Origin: Nitratireductor sp. XY-223
GTDB taxonomy: Bacteria > Pseudomonadota > Alphaproteobacteria > Rhizobiales > Rhizobiaceae
Direction of reading: 5' to 3'
DNA: 64,000 bases
Assembly (NCBI RefSeq): GCF_004959855.1
Contig: NZ_SPNT01000007.1
Location: 216,013 to 280,012, forward strand
The position numbers were made by a program, and so were the translations under genes. Numbering within the stretch: position 1 is the stretch's first letter; the number at the start of each line of letters is the position of its first letter. Below, one piece after another: positions 33,315-41,659 of the stretch. The notes beneath the pieces were generated by a model. That model was not told the origin of the DNA and made no database searches. It was given only the letters and a program-made list of their open reading frames with translations.

Positions 33315-34844
33315 TTACGAGCGTTTCATCAAGTGCGGCAGCAACGCGCCGGACGCATGCGGCGTCACCTTGACCGCGGACGAATGCAGGATCGGCTGAA
33401 CATATTGCAGCAAGGGGATGACGAGCGCGTTCTCCGCAATGTAACGATCCACGTCCTTCCAGCCCTGGATACGCTTTTCCTCATCCGCTTCGCCCCAAAG
33501 GGGTCCGATCATGTCGACAAGGTCCTCGCCGTCCCACACGGAGTGCGGCGAAGGTCCGAACATGGCAAAGCCGGTGGACGTCGTCGGATCGCCAACCGAG
33601 TTGCCCCAGTTGTAGAAGGCCGCCGGAGCCAGCGTATCGGCGGCCCGGAGCTCGAAGTGCTTGGCGATCTCGTAGACCTCGATTTCCGCCTCGATGCCGA
33701 CCTTGCGCCACAGGCCGACGATCGCCTGGATGATCTCGTAGTCCTTCGGCTTGAAGCCCCGGGTGGTCTGGATCTTGAACTTGACCGGGTTGTCCGGCGA
33801 GAAGCCGGAGGCGGCCAGGAGTTCCTTGGCCTTTTCCGGATCGTAGCCGACCGTTATCGACGGATCGTAGGCGATGTAATCGGGCGTCTGGAGCGTGTCG
33901 ATGGCAACGCCGTAGCCGGACAACAGCCGATCGATGATCAGCTTCTTGTCGATCGCCAGGGCGGCCGCCTTACGGACATTCTCGTCCAGCATCGGCTCGA
34001 CATCGTTCAGGAAGATCATGCCGATATCCGAGATCGGCGCGGACGTTCCCTCAATGTTGGCATTGCCCTTGAGGCGGTCATACTCCTCGTAGGGCATCTC
34101 GATGGTGACATGGGCATTGCCGGATTCGATCTCCGCGACCCGCGAGGCCGCGTCGGTCACGAACTTGATGGTGACGGTTTCGAACTCGGGCTTGCCGCCC
34201 CAGTAATTCGGGTTCGCCTTCAGCCGGACGAACGCATTGCGCTCGAACTTGTCGACCATGTAGGGGCCCGTACCGATGGGCGCGGCCTCGAATCCTTCCG
34301 GCCCGACCTTCTCGTAGTAGGCCTTCGGCAAGACGTAGCCGGTCAGGAAGTACATCCATTTGAATATGGTCGGCTCGAACCGCACCACATCGGCGGTGAC
34401 CATGTTGCCTTCCGCCTTGACGTTGCCAATTGTCGACCAGATGAACTGGATCGGATTTCCGGTCGCTTCATCACCCGCCCGGGTCAGGGACCAGGCGACG
34501 TCTTCAGCGGTGAAAGGCGATCCGTCATGCCAGGTCACGCCTTCGCGGACCTTCATCCAGATCTGGCTCTTGTCATCGTTCCAGCCCCACTCCGTGACAA
34601 GGCCGGGCGCCGGCGACAGATCCGGCTGCTGCAGGATGAACTGATCGAACACCGACTGGTAGATGGCCTGCAGTGTCGGGTTGACCGCCGAGAGGCCCAC
34701 CGTCGGGTCCCACGAAGGCAGGTTGACGTTATAGGCGATGACAAGCTCGTCAATGTCCTGCGCGTAGGCCCTGGTGCCGATCATGCCGGCCACGGCCAGC
34801 GCCGTTGATCCCTTCAATACCGTGCGTCTGGAAAGTTCACTCAT
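33315..34844 (-). CDS. Peptide-type ABC substrate-binding protein (SBP_bac_5), Tat-exported
   Basis: 509 residues. A twin-arginine signal (SRRTVLKGSTALAVAGMIGTRAYA|QD) directs export. Family-5 features follow: WDPTVGLSAVNPTLQAIYQSVFDQF, VREGVTWHDGSPFTAEDVAWSLTRA, GTGPYMVDKFERNAFVRLKANPNYWGG, and VRKAAALAIDKKLIIDRLL. This is the usual fold for di/oligopeptide, glutathione or other amphipathic ligands. GGAGG lies 5 nt before the ATG. It is second in an operon headed by an FAD oxidoreductase gene, which suggests that the ligand is that enzyme's substrate. Confidence 0.93.
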   Translation of the reverse strand: MSELSRRTVLKGSTALAVAGMIGTRAYAQDIDELVIAYNVNLPSWDPTVGLSAVNPTLQAIYQSVFDQFILQQPDLSPAPGLVTEWGWNDDKSQIWMKVREGVTWHDGSPFTAEDVAWSLTRAGDEATGNPIQFIWSTIGNVKAEGNMVTADVVRFEPTIFKWMYFLTGYVLPKAYYEKVGPEGFEAAPIGTGPYMVDKFERNAFVRLKANPNYWGGKPEFETVTIKFVTDAASRVAEIESGNAHVTIEMPYEEYDRLKGNANIEGTSAPISDIGMIFLNDVEPMLDENVRKAAALAIDKKLIIDRLLSGYGVAIDTLQTPDYIAYDPSITVGYDPEKAKELLAASGFSPDNPVKFKIQTTRGFKPKDYEIIQAIVGLWRKVGIEAEIEVYEIAKHFELRAADTLAPAAFYNWGNSVGDPTTSTGFAMFGPSPHSVWDGEDLVDMIGPLWGEADEEKRIQGWKDVDRYIAENALVIPLLQYVQPILHSSAVKVTPHASGALLPHLMKRS

Positions 34845-34894
34845 GTTTTCCTCCCTGTGATGACATTTTCTCTTTTGCAGTCTCTTGCATGAAC

Positions 34895-36469
34895 TCAAGT
34901 TCCGGCCAGCTTGCGGGCCAGAAGATAGCCCGGCCCTGCTCCTGTCCCGGCTCCCGGCCAAACGGCGGCACCCGTCAGGTGCAGGTCCTTGACCGGCGTG
35001 TTGCCCGAGGCGAATCCGCGCCGCGGGCGGAACAGGAAATGCTGCGTCAGATGGTGGCTGCCGCAGATCTGGTCGCCGCCGACGAGGTTCGGATTGTCCG
35101 CCTGCAGGTCGAGCGGCGAGACGATGTGGCGCGCAATGATGTTTTTGCGCAGGCCCGGCGCATGGGCCTCGATGAGGTCCATGACCCGTTCCGCATAGGC
35201 CTCCTTGACCTGATCCCAGTCGCCGCCCCCGATTTCGCCCTTGGCATCGCCGGCGATCTCGGCCGGCACCATGCGGACCTGCACCCACAGCACGTGCTTG
35301 CCCTCGGGCGCACGTGACGGATCGATCGCCGTCGGCTGGCCGACAACGATCACCGGCTCGTCGGGCAAAAGGCCGGCGACCGCCTGCTGGTAGGTTCGCG
35401 CCATCTGATCGAGCGACGGTGCGATGTGCACATAGGCGAATTCCCGCAGTTTCGGCGAGGCCTTCCAGTCCGGCAGTTCCGACAGCGCGAGATGCATCAT
35501 CATCGTTCCGGGCGCGTGCGCATAGCCCGCCATCGCGCGGTCGAAATCGGCATCGCCGGTTCCGCCGCCGGTCAGTTCCGCCAGGTTCCTCGGTGAAATA
35601 TTGGCAACGACCGCCCGTTTGGCCGCGATCCGCGTTCCGTCGCCGAGTTCGACCCCGGTCGCCCGCGGCCCGTCGGTGACGATGCGGGTCACCGCCGATC
35701 CGCAACGGACCGTTCCGCCGCCCTCCTCGACGAGTGCGAGCAGTGCCCGGGTCAGCGTGTCGGCGCCTCCCTTGCCGATCACCATGCCGAAGCTCTGATT
35801 GGCCATCGATTCCAGATAGGGAAAGATGGCTCCGCCGGCGATATCGGGGGCGAAGTCGAGGTGCATCCCCCATGCCGCCAAGGTCGCGCGCACGTGATCG
35901 GATTCAAATGTCTCGCTGAGCCAGGTGCGCGGCGAGGCGATGAGAAGCCGGGCGAGCGCTGTTGTCCACGCCCCGCCCTTCTTCCACAGTGCCTTCGCCA
36001 GGAGCCGCCCCTGTATATGCGTTTTCATAGGACTGCCCAGAAGCGCGAAAATGTACTCAGCCTTTCCGGGGAACTCCTCGACCAATTCGCCCCAGGTCTC
36101 GGCATCGGCCTCTGAGAACGCGGCGATGCGTTCCCGAGTGGCCGCAAGGTCGGTGCCGACGCCCAGCCACTTGCCATCGGGAAACACACTCGCAAAGCAC
36201 TTGTCAGCGGGGACGAATTCCAGCCCGCAAGCCCCCAGTTTTTCTGCATATTCACGGTTGAATGCCGAGCCGGCAAACAAGCTGAGGTTCATTGCCGCCC
36301 AGTCATGGCGAAAGCCGGGTTCGGTGAGTTCGAGGGTCTTGACCGCGCCGCCTGGCTCGGAGGCCTGCTCGAGAACGATTGTGCGCCAGCCCTTTTGCTG
36401 CAGGTGTGCGGCGCATACCAGACTGTTGTGCCCGGAACCAATGATGGCGGCGTCAAACTCTTCGAGCAA
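34895..36469 (-). CDS. FAD-dependent NAD(P)/FAD oxidoreductase, phytoene-desaturase-like (copy 1)
   Basis: 524 residues. FAD-binding Rossmann start FDAAIIGSGHNSLVCAAHLQQKGWRTIVLEQASEPGGA, a middle substrate domain, and the C-terminal FAD contact (LHLTGAAVWPGAGTGAGPGYLLARKLAG). This is the CrtI/RetSat-like class that desaturates or isomerises C-C or C-N bonds. The start is TTG, with AGAAGGA at 8 nt; no ATG is available in frame. It heads the peptide-type ABC operon and is divergent from a homologous gene at 37385. The two share GSG(H/I)NxLVCAA and the GG-x-WPGxGxG(A/G)(G/S)GYL ends, so they are diverged paralogues. Confidence 0.9.
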   Translation of the reverse strand: MLEEFDAAIIGSGHNSLVCAAHLQQKGWRTIVLEQASEPGGAVKTLELTEPGFRHDWAAMNLSLFAGSAFNREYAEKLGACGLEFVPADKCFASVFPDGKWLGVGTDLAATRERIAAFSEADAETWGELVEEFPGKAEYIFALLGSPMKTHIQGRLLAKALWKKGGAWTTALARLLIASPRTWLSETFESDHVRATLAAWGMHLDFAPDIAGGAIFPYLESMANQSFGMVIGKGGADTLTRALLALVEEGGGTVRCGSAVTRIVTDGPRATGVELGDGTRIAAKRAVVANISPRNLAELTGGGTGDADFDRAMAGYAHAPGTMMMHLALSELPDWKASPKLREFAYVHIAPSLDQMARTYQQAVAGLLPDEPVIVVGQPTAIDPSRAPEGKHVLWVQVRMVPAEIAGDAKGEIGGGDWDQVKEAYAERVMDLIEAHAPGLRKNIIARHIVSPLDLQADNPNLVGGDQICGSHHLTQHFLFRPRRGFASGNTPVKDLHLTGAAVWPGAGTGAGPGYLLARKLAGT

Positions 36470-36493
36470 TATTTGCGTCCTTCTACCGCAAAG

Positions 36494-36526
36494 ATAATTG
36501 CAAATGCATATTTAATTGTCTAGCAT
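36494..36526. promoter_or_regulatory. Overlapping face-to-face divergent promoters with pseudo-palindrome
   Basis: Plus strand: TTGCAA (36498-36503), 17 bp, TAGCAT (36521-36526), serving the cyclase operon. Minus strand: TAGACA (36522-36517), 17 bp, AATTAT (36499-36494), serving the FAD/peptide-ABC operon. The two overlap almost completely, so they cannot fire together easily. An AT-rich pseudo-palindrome centred on ATGCAT, with AATT at both ends (36496-36517), covers both and is a good MarR-type site for the regulator at 38947. Confidence 0.55.
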
Positions 36527-36575
36527 GAATTTGACCGGGGTGATCCGAACCCCAGGCGATACCAAGGGAGGACGA

Positions 36576-37367
36576 ATGATGAATGCCGCCGAAACATTGG
36601 GAGACGTCGCCCAGCTTCTGCTCTCCGGCAAAGTTGAAGTGGTCGACCTTTCGGGGCCTCTCGGTCCGGATACGCCGCTGTTGAAATTGCCGCCGGAACT
36701 GGCCAAGGACACGCCGAAGATCGAAGTGCACAAGATCTCGGAATATGATGACGACGGCCCGTTCTGGGCCTGGAACTGGCTGAAGATCGGCGAGCATTCG
36801 GGCACGCATTTCGACGCGCCGCATCACTGGATCACGGGCAAGGACTACGCCGATGGCTATACGGACACCATTGCACCGCAGAATTTTGTCGCGCCGGTGA
36901 ACGTGATCGATTGCTCGGCCCAGGTTGCGGAAAATCCCGACTTCCTGCTCGATGAGGCGGGCGTCAAGGCCTGGGAAGCCGAGCACGGCGAAATCGGCGA
37001 AGGCGAATGGGTCCTGATGCGCAGCGACTGGGACAGCCGGGCGCACAGCGAGGCGCTGTATCTTAATGCCGACGAGACCGGCCCCCATTCGCCCGGTCCG
37101 ACCGTCGACTGCATCAAGTACATACTCTCGAAGGGCGCCGTCGGCTGGGGCACCCAGTGCATCGGCACCGATGCGGGACAGGCCGGCGGGATGGAACCCC
37201 CGTTCCCGGCACACAACCTGCTTCATGCCGCCAACAAGTACGGGCTGGCATCGCTGGCCAATCTCGACAAGCTGCCGCCGAAGGGCGCCATACTCATTGC
37301 CGCACCACTTAAGCTGGTCAACGGTACCGGGAGCCCGATACGGGCCATGGCGCTGGTCGCACGCTGA
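36576..37367 (+). CDS. Cyclase-family metal-dependent hydrolase (kynurenine formamidase/isatin hydrolase-like)
   Basis: 263 residues. The metal-binding motif HSGTHFDAPHH (HxGTHxDxPxH) is intact at about residues 74-84, with VVDLSGPLGPDTP near the N-terminus and GTDAGQAGG later, as in the cyclase family. Members open amide or lactam rings (isatin, formylkynurenine) using Zn or Mn. The ATG at 36576 follows AGGGAGGACGA; the 20 extra codons upstream are ignored. First gene of the plus-strand operon that continues with an FAD enzyme, MarR and the 2-oxoacid oxidoreductase. Confidence 0.9.
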   Translation: MMNAAETLGDVAQLLLSGKVEVVDLSGPLGPDTPLLKLPPELAKDTPKIEVHKISEYDDDGPFWAWNWLKIGEHSGTHFDAPHHWITGKDYADGYTDTIAPQNFVAPVNVIDCSAQVAENPDFLLDEAGVKAWEAEHGEIGEGEWVLMRSDWDSRAHSEALYLNADETGPHSPGPTVDCIKYILSKGAVGWGTQCIGTDAGQAGGMEPPFPAHNLLHAANKYGLASLANLDKLPPKGAILIAAPLKLVNGTGSPIRAMALVAR

Positions 37368-37384
37368 CCGGCCGGTGCAGCTGA

Positions 37385-38950
37385 ATGGCCGATTTCGACC
37401 ACATCGTCGTCGGTAGCGGTATCAACGGTCTCGTCTGCGCGGCCATGCTGGCCGGCAAGGGCAAGCGTGTCGCCGTGCTTGAACGGTCCGACCGCCCCGG
37501 CGGGTGCATGCGCACAGACGAAATCACCGCACCGGGCTTCCATCACGACGTGATGGCGGCAACCTTCGTGCTGTTCCTGACCTCGCCCGCCCACGAGGAG
37601 CTCGGGGCGGATCTCGCCCGCCACGGGCTTGAGTTCTGCCACACGGCTCACCCGACGGCCGTGCTGCGCCCGGATGGATCGGCGTTGGTGCTGACCACGG
37701 ACCGTGCCGCCAATGTCGCCGCGTTCAATGCGCGCGCAGCCGGCGACGGCGACCGGCATGCCAAGGACGTCGGCGCCATCGAGGCCGATGCGCCGTTCCT
37801 GTTCGCGCTTTTGGGCGGCAAATTGTGGAGCTGGACGACGGCACGGCTGCTCCTGCGGCAGTCATGGCAGCGGGGCGCGCGCGGGCTCGCCGCCTGGTTC
37901 GGCGACGCGCTGACGCCGGCGCGCGCCTGGCTCGAGGCCAGTTATGCATCGCCGGACGTGCAGGCCCTTTGGGCGCCCTGGGTGCTCCACACCGGCCTGA
38001 CGACGGAAGCCGCCTATGGCGGGCAGATGGGCAAGGTGATCGCCTTCGCGCTGGAAGCGGCTGGCGCGCCCGTGATCAAGGGCGGCGCGGGCCAGGCGGC
38101 GGCAGCCTTTGCCCGCCTGATCGAGGAACGCGGCGGTGTGGTGCGCACCGGTGTCGACGTGGACCGCATCCTGATCGAGAACGGGCGGGCGAGCGGCGTG
38201 ATGACCGCCGGCGACGAAAAGATCACCGCTGACAGCGTGATCTGCTCCGTCGCACCGCAGCAATTGTACGAAAGACTGCTGGCCGGTGGGGCGACGCCCG
38301 AACGGGAGAGCCTGCGGACGTTCCGCCACGGCCGCGGCAATTTCCAGCTTCACTATGCGCTGGATGGGCCGGTCCGCTGGAAATCGGAAGGGCTGGACGA
38401 TGTGGCGCTCATCCATTTTGCCGACGGCATCGACTCGGTCTCCAAATCGTCCAACGAAGCCGAACGCGGCATGCTGCCCGAGACGCCGACCATTTGCGTG
38501 GGGCAGCCGCACCGGTTCGATCCGGGCCGCTGCCCCGACGGCAAGGCCGTCCTGTGGATCCAGATTCCCGATGCCCCGCGCGTCGTGAAGGGCGACGCGG
38601 CCGGAAACATCCCCACATCGGGTTCATGGGACGAGGCGACGCGCGAAGCCTTTGCCGACCGTATCGAGGCCATCGTCGCCGAACACATCACCGGGTTCCG
38701 GGAATCGGTCGTCGCACGGCGGGCCTTTTCGCCCGCGGACCTTGAGGAACTCAATGTCAATCTGGTCGGCGGCGATCCCTATGGCGGATCCTGCGCGGTG
38801 GATCAGTTTTTCATCTGGCGACCGTTTGCGGGCTCCGTCAATCACGGCACCGGAATCAAGAACCTGTACCACATCGGCGCCTCGACACATCCCGGGCCCG
38901 GGCTGGGTGGCGGATCGGGCTATCTCGTTGCAAAGGAACTTGGTGCATGA
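37385..38950 (+). CDS. FAD-dependent NAD(P)/FAD oxidoreductase, phytoene-desaturase-like (copy 2)
   Basis: 521 residues. FAD-binding N-terminus DHIVVGSGINGLVCAAMLAGKGKRVAVLERSDRPGGCMRTDE, central MGKVIAFALEAAGAPVIKGGAGQAAAAFARLIEERGGVVRTGVDVDRIL (the MGxxHxL-like and second nucleotide contact region of CrtI types), and C-terminal LYHIGASTHPGPGLGGGSGYLVAKEL. It overlaps the MarR gene by ATGA. It is the paralogue of 34895-36469 on the other arm of the divergent promoter, so both arms probably act on related intermediates. Confidence 0.92.
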   Translation: MADFDHIVVGSGINGLVCAAMLAGKGKRVAVLERSDRPGGCMRTDEITAPGFHHDVMAATFVLFLTSPAHEELGADLARHGLEFCHTAHPTAVLRPDGSALVLTTDRAANVAAFNARAAGDGDRHAKDVGAIEADAPFLFALLGGKLWSWTTARLLLRQSWQRGARGLAAWFGDALTPARAWLEASYASPDVQALWAPWVLHTGLTTEAAYGGQMGKVIAFALEAAGAPVIKGGAGQAAAAFARLIEERGGVVRTGVDVDRILIENGRASGVMTAGDEKITADSVICSVAPQQLYERLLAGGATPERESLRTFRHGRGNFQLHYALDGPVRWKSEGLDDVALIHFADGIDSVSKSSNEAERGMLPETPTICVGQPHRFDPGRCPDGKAVLWIQIPDAPRVVKGDAAGNIPTSGSWDEATREAFADRIEAIVAEHITGFRESVVARRAFSPADLEELNVNLVGGDPYGGSCAVDQFFIWRPFAGSVNHGTGIKNLYHIGASTHPGPGLGGGSGYLVAKELGA

Positions 38951-39441
38951 ACCAGATGATGCCGAAATCGCCGGGGTCCGACAGCGCGGCCCTTTTGAGG
39001 CTGGGGGAAATCGGACTTGCGAATTTTGCGCCCTATCTGATGAATCGCATCATGGGCCGCTATAATGCGGACCTGCGCGACGAACTGGCATCGATGGGCC
39101 TGACGACTCCGAAAATGCGCTCGCTGGCCGTGCTCTCGGTGATCGACGGCCTGCTGATCCGGGACCTGGCGGTCTACGCGGTCGTCGAACAGTCGACGCT
39201 CAGCCGCGCGCTCGACCAGCTCTTGGCGGACGGGCTCATTCGCAAGACACCCGATGCCGATGACAGCCGGGCGACGCGCATCTTCATCACCGAGGCCGGA
39301 AGGGCCTCGTTCGAAAGGCTGTGGCCCTCGATGTCGGCCATCTATTCCCGGATGTTCGACAACATCTCCGACGAGGAACACGCGCAATTCGTCGGAACGC
39401 TGCAAAAGATGCTGAACAATGTGAGAAAGCACAATCTCTGA
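38947..39441 (+). CDS. MarR-family transcriptional regulator
   Basis: 164 residues with the winged-helix core LGLTTPKMRSLAVLSVIDGLLIRDLAVYAVVEQSTLSRALDQLLADGLIRKTPDADDSRATRIFITEAG, the wing carrying the usual D-x-R pair (DDSRATR), and flanking dimerisation helices. It is co-translated (ATGA) with the FAD gene. MarR proteins often sense aromatic acids and bind short palindromes; the promoter region at 36494-36526 is the expected target. The 76-nt gap before the next gene shows no clear promoter. Confidence 0.93.
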   Translation: MNQMMPKSPGSDSAALLRLGEIGLANFAPYLMNRIMGRYNADLRDELASMGLTTPKMRSLAVLSVIDGLLIRDLAVYAVVEQSTLSRALDQLLADGLIRKTPDADDSRATRIFITEAGRASFERLWPSMSAIYSRMFDNISDEEHAQFVGTLQKMLNNVRKHNL

Positions 39442-39517
39442 CCGGTGAAACCGGTCTTACGCGCGGAGCGGACCTGTCGCATCGACGAGGCGAACGGGCC
39501 AGGAACGGAATATTCCA

Positions 39518-41659
39518 ATGGCGGAACGGTCATTTGCTAAAGAGGTCCAGAAACTGAAGCTGGGAGAAGGCGAAACCTTCACCAGTGAGGGCATTCTGGC
39601 GATCACCAAGGCACTGCTTGAAAACGGCGTCGGCTACGTCGGCGGCTACCAGGGCGCACCGATCAGCCACCTGATGGACGTCCTGTCCGATGCGCAGGAA
39701 ATCCTGGGCGAACTGGGCGTCCGTTTCGAGGCCAACGCCTCGGAGGCGGCCGCCACGGCCATGCTGGCCGCATCGGTGCACTACCCGATCCGCGGCGCGG
39801 TCACGTTCAAGGGCGCGGTCGGGGTCAATGTCGCCTCCGATGCGCTGGCGAACCTCGCCTCGGGCGGCGTCACCGGCGGCGCCCTCATCATCGTCGGCGA
39901 GGACTATGGCGAGGGCTCGTCCATCATGCAGGAGCGCAGCCACGCCTTTGCGATGAAGTCGCAGGTCTGGCTGCTCGACCCCCGCCCCAACCTTCCATCC
40001 ATCGTCAAGGCCGTTGAGCAGGGCTTCGAACTGTCCGAGGCGTCGAACACCCCGGTCATGCTGATGGTCAGGATCCGTTCCTGCCACGTGACCGGCAGTT
40101 TCGTCGCCCGGGACAACAGGCGGCCGGCGTTGAGCGTCCGAGAGGCACTGTCGAACCCGCAGAGCAACTATTCGCGGGTCGTGTTGCCGCCGATGTCGTT
40201 TGTCCAGGAACAGGACAAGATCGACAACCGCTGGCCCGCGGCGCAAAAATACATCGTCGACAACAAGCTCAACGAAACCTTCGGCCCTGCGGACGGCAAG
40301 ATCGGCATCGTCTTGCAGGGCGGCATGTACAACAGCGTCATCCGCGCGCTGCAGCGCCTGGGGCTGGCCGACATCTACGGCGCGACCGACGTGCCGCTTT
40401 ACGTCCTGAACGTCACCTATCCCATTGTCCCGGAGGAATTTCAGGCTTTCTGCGCGGGAAAATCGTCCGTCCTGGTGGTCGAGGAAGGACAGCCAGAGTT
40501 TATCGAGCAGGCACTTGGCGCGGCGCTTTACAAGGCCGGCTCCGACCTCACGCTGCACGGCAAGGACATGCTGCCAATGGCCGGAGAATATACCGGCCAG
40601 GTCATGCTCGACGGTGTGGAATCGTTCCTGCGGGCGGAAGCGCCCGATCTCCTGCCGGCACAGCGGCGGGCACCCAACCGCGACGCCGAGACCGACATTC
40701 CGGACCTGTCGAAGACGGTGCCGATCCGGCCGCCCGGATTTTGCACCGGCTGCCCGGAACGGCCGATCTTCGCGGCGCTGAAACTGACCGAAAAGCAGCA
40801 CGGCAAGCACCAGATCACCGGCGATATCGGCTGCCACCTGTTTGCCTGCCTGCCGCCCTTCGAAATCGGCGGCTCGACGATGGGCTACGGGCTGGGTCCG
40901 GCATCCAACGCCGCTTTCGACGGCGGCGGCGAGCGCCGGCCGATCTCGATCATCGGCGACGGCGGTTTCTGGCACAACGGCCTGTCGTCGTCGATCGGCA
41001 ATGCGGTCTACAACAAGTCCGACGGCATCATCGTCGTGGTCGACAATTACTACAGCGCCGCAACCGGCGGTCAGGACATCCTGTCGTCGCGCGCTGACAG
41101 CGCGACAAAATCGACCGGCCACCCGATTGCCGAGGCCGTCAAGGGCGTCGGCGTCAAATGGGTGCGCCAGATCGACCGGACCTACGATGTGCCCAAGATG
41201 CGCAAGATCCTCGACGATGCACTGAGCACCGACCACGTCGGCCCCAAGGTGATCGTCGCATCGTCGGAGTGCATGCTCAACCGCCAGCGTCGCGAGCGGC
41301 CGCTGGCCGCGAAGGCCATCAAGGACGGGCGGCGGGTCGAAAAACCCCGCTTCGGCGTCGACGAGGACGTGTGCACGGGCGACCACGCCTGCATCCGCCT
41401 GTCGGGCTGCCCTTCCCTTTCACTGAAAAAGCTGGACGACCCGCTGCGCGACGATCCGGTCGCCAGCATCGACGAGAGCTGCGTCGGCTGCGGCAATTGC
41501 GGTGAGGTTGCGGATGCGGCGGTGCTGTGCCCGTCGTTCTACCGGGCCGATATCGTCCATAATCCGGGACGCTTCGAGCGGCTGATGTCGGACGTTTCGC
41601 AGGCGGTTATCGGCTGGCTGCAGGCAAGGCGCTCGCAAAAGAGGCTGGAGTTTTCATGA
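39518..41659 (+). CDS. Indolepyruvate ferredoxin oxidoreductase-type alpha subunit (TPP and Fe-S)
   Basis: 713 residues. N-terminal pyruvate-oxidoreductase domain (GYVGGYQGAPISHLMDVL, RFEANASEAAATAMLAASVHY), a CTGCPERPIF motif at about 408, and the TPP site IIGDGGFWHNGLSSSIGNAV at about 480. At the C-terminus two iron-sulfur motifs: CTGDHACIRLSGCP (CX5CX5CP, about 620) and CVGCGNCGEVADAAVLCP (CX2CX2CX8CP, about 655). The enzyme class oxidatively decarboxylates arylpyruvates to aryl-acetyl-CoA with ferredoxin. The substrate here is unproven but arylpyruvate is the family norm. It overlaps the beta-subunit gene as ATGA. Confidence 0.92.
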   Translation: MAERSFAKEVQKLKLGEGETFTSEGILAITKALLENGVGYVGGYQGAPISHLMDVLSDAQEILGELGVRFEANASEAAATAMLAASVHYPIRGAVTFKGAVGVNVASDALANLASGGVTGGALIIVGEDYGEGSSIMQERSHAFAMKSQVWLLDPRPNLPSIVKAVEQGFELSEASNTPVMLMVRIRSCHVTGSFVARDNRRPALSVREALSNPQSNYSRVVLPPMSFVQEQDKIDNRWPAAQKYIVDNKLNETFGPADGKIGIVLQGGMYNSVIRALQRLGLADIYGATDVPLYVLNVTYPIVPEEFQAFCAGKSSVLVVEEGQPEFIEQALGAALYKAGSDLTLHGKDMLPMAGEYTGQVMLDGVESFLRAEAPDLLPAQRRAPNRDAETDIPDLSKTVPIRPPGFCTGCPERPIFAALKLTEKQHGKHQITGDIGCHLFACLPPFEIGGSTMGYGLGPASNAAFDGGGERRPISIIGDGGFWHNGLSSSIGNAVYNKSDGIIVVVDNYYSAATGGQDILSSRADSATKSTGHPIAEAVKGVGVKWVRQIDRTYDVPKMRKILDDALSTDHVGPKVIVASSECMLNRQRRERPLAAKAIKDGRRVEKPRFGVDEDVCTGDHACIRLSGCPSLSLKKLDDPLRDDPVASIDESCVGCGNCGEVADAAVLCPSFYRADIVHNPGRFERLMSDVSQAVIGWLQARRSQKRLEFS

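Noticed and set aside
33237..34808. 523-codon open frame on the plus strand
   Set aside because: Antisense to the peptide-type binding protein gene, composition biased, no motifs.
33315..35873. Apparent 852-codon fusion upstream of the peptide-type binding protein
   Set aside because: The extra N-terminal part is the shadow frame of the FAD oxidoreductase gene; the real gene starts at 34844 with GGAGG and a Tat signal.
39530..41386. 618-codon open frame on the minus strand
   Set aside because: Antisense to the alpha subunit gene with clear TPP and Fe-S motifs; no ribosome site and no recognisable domain.
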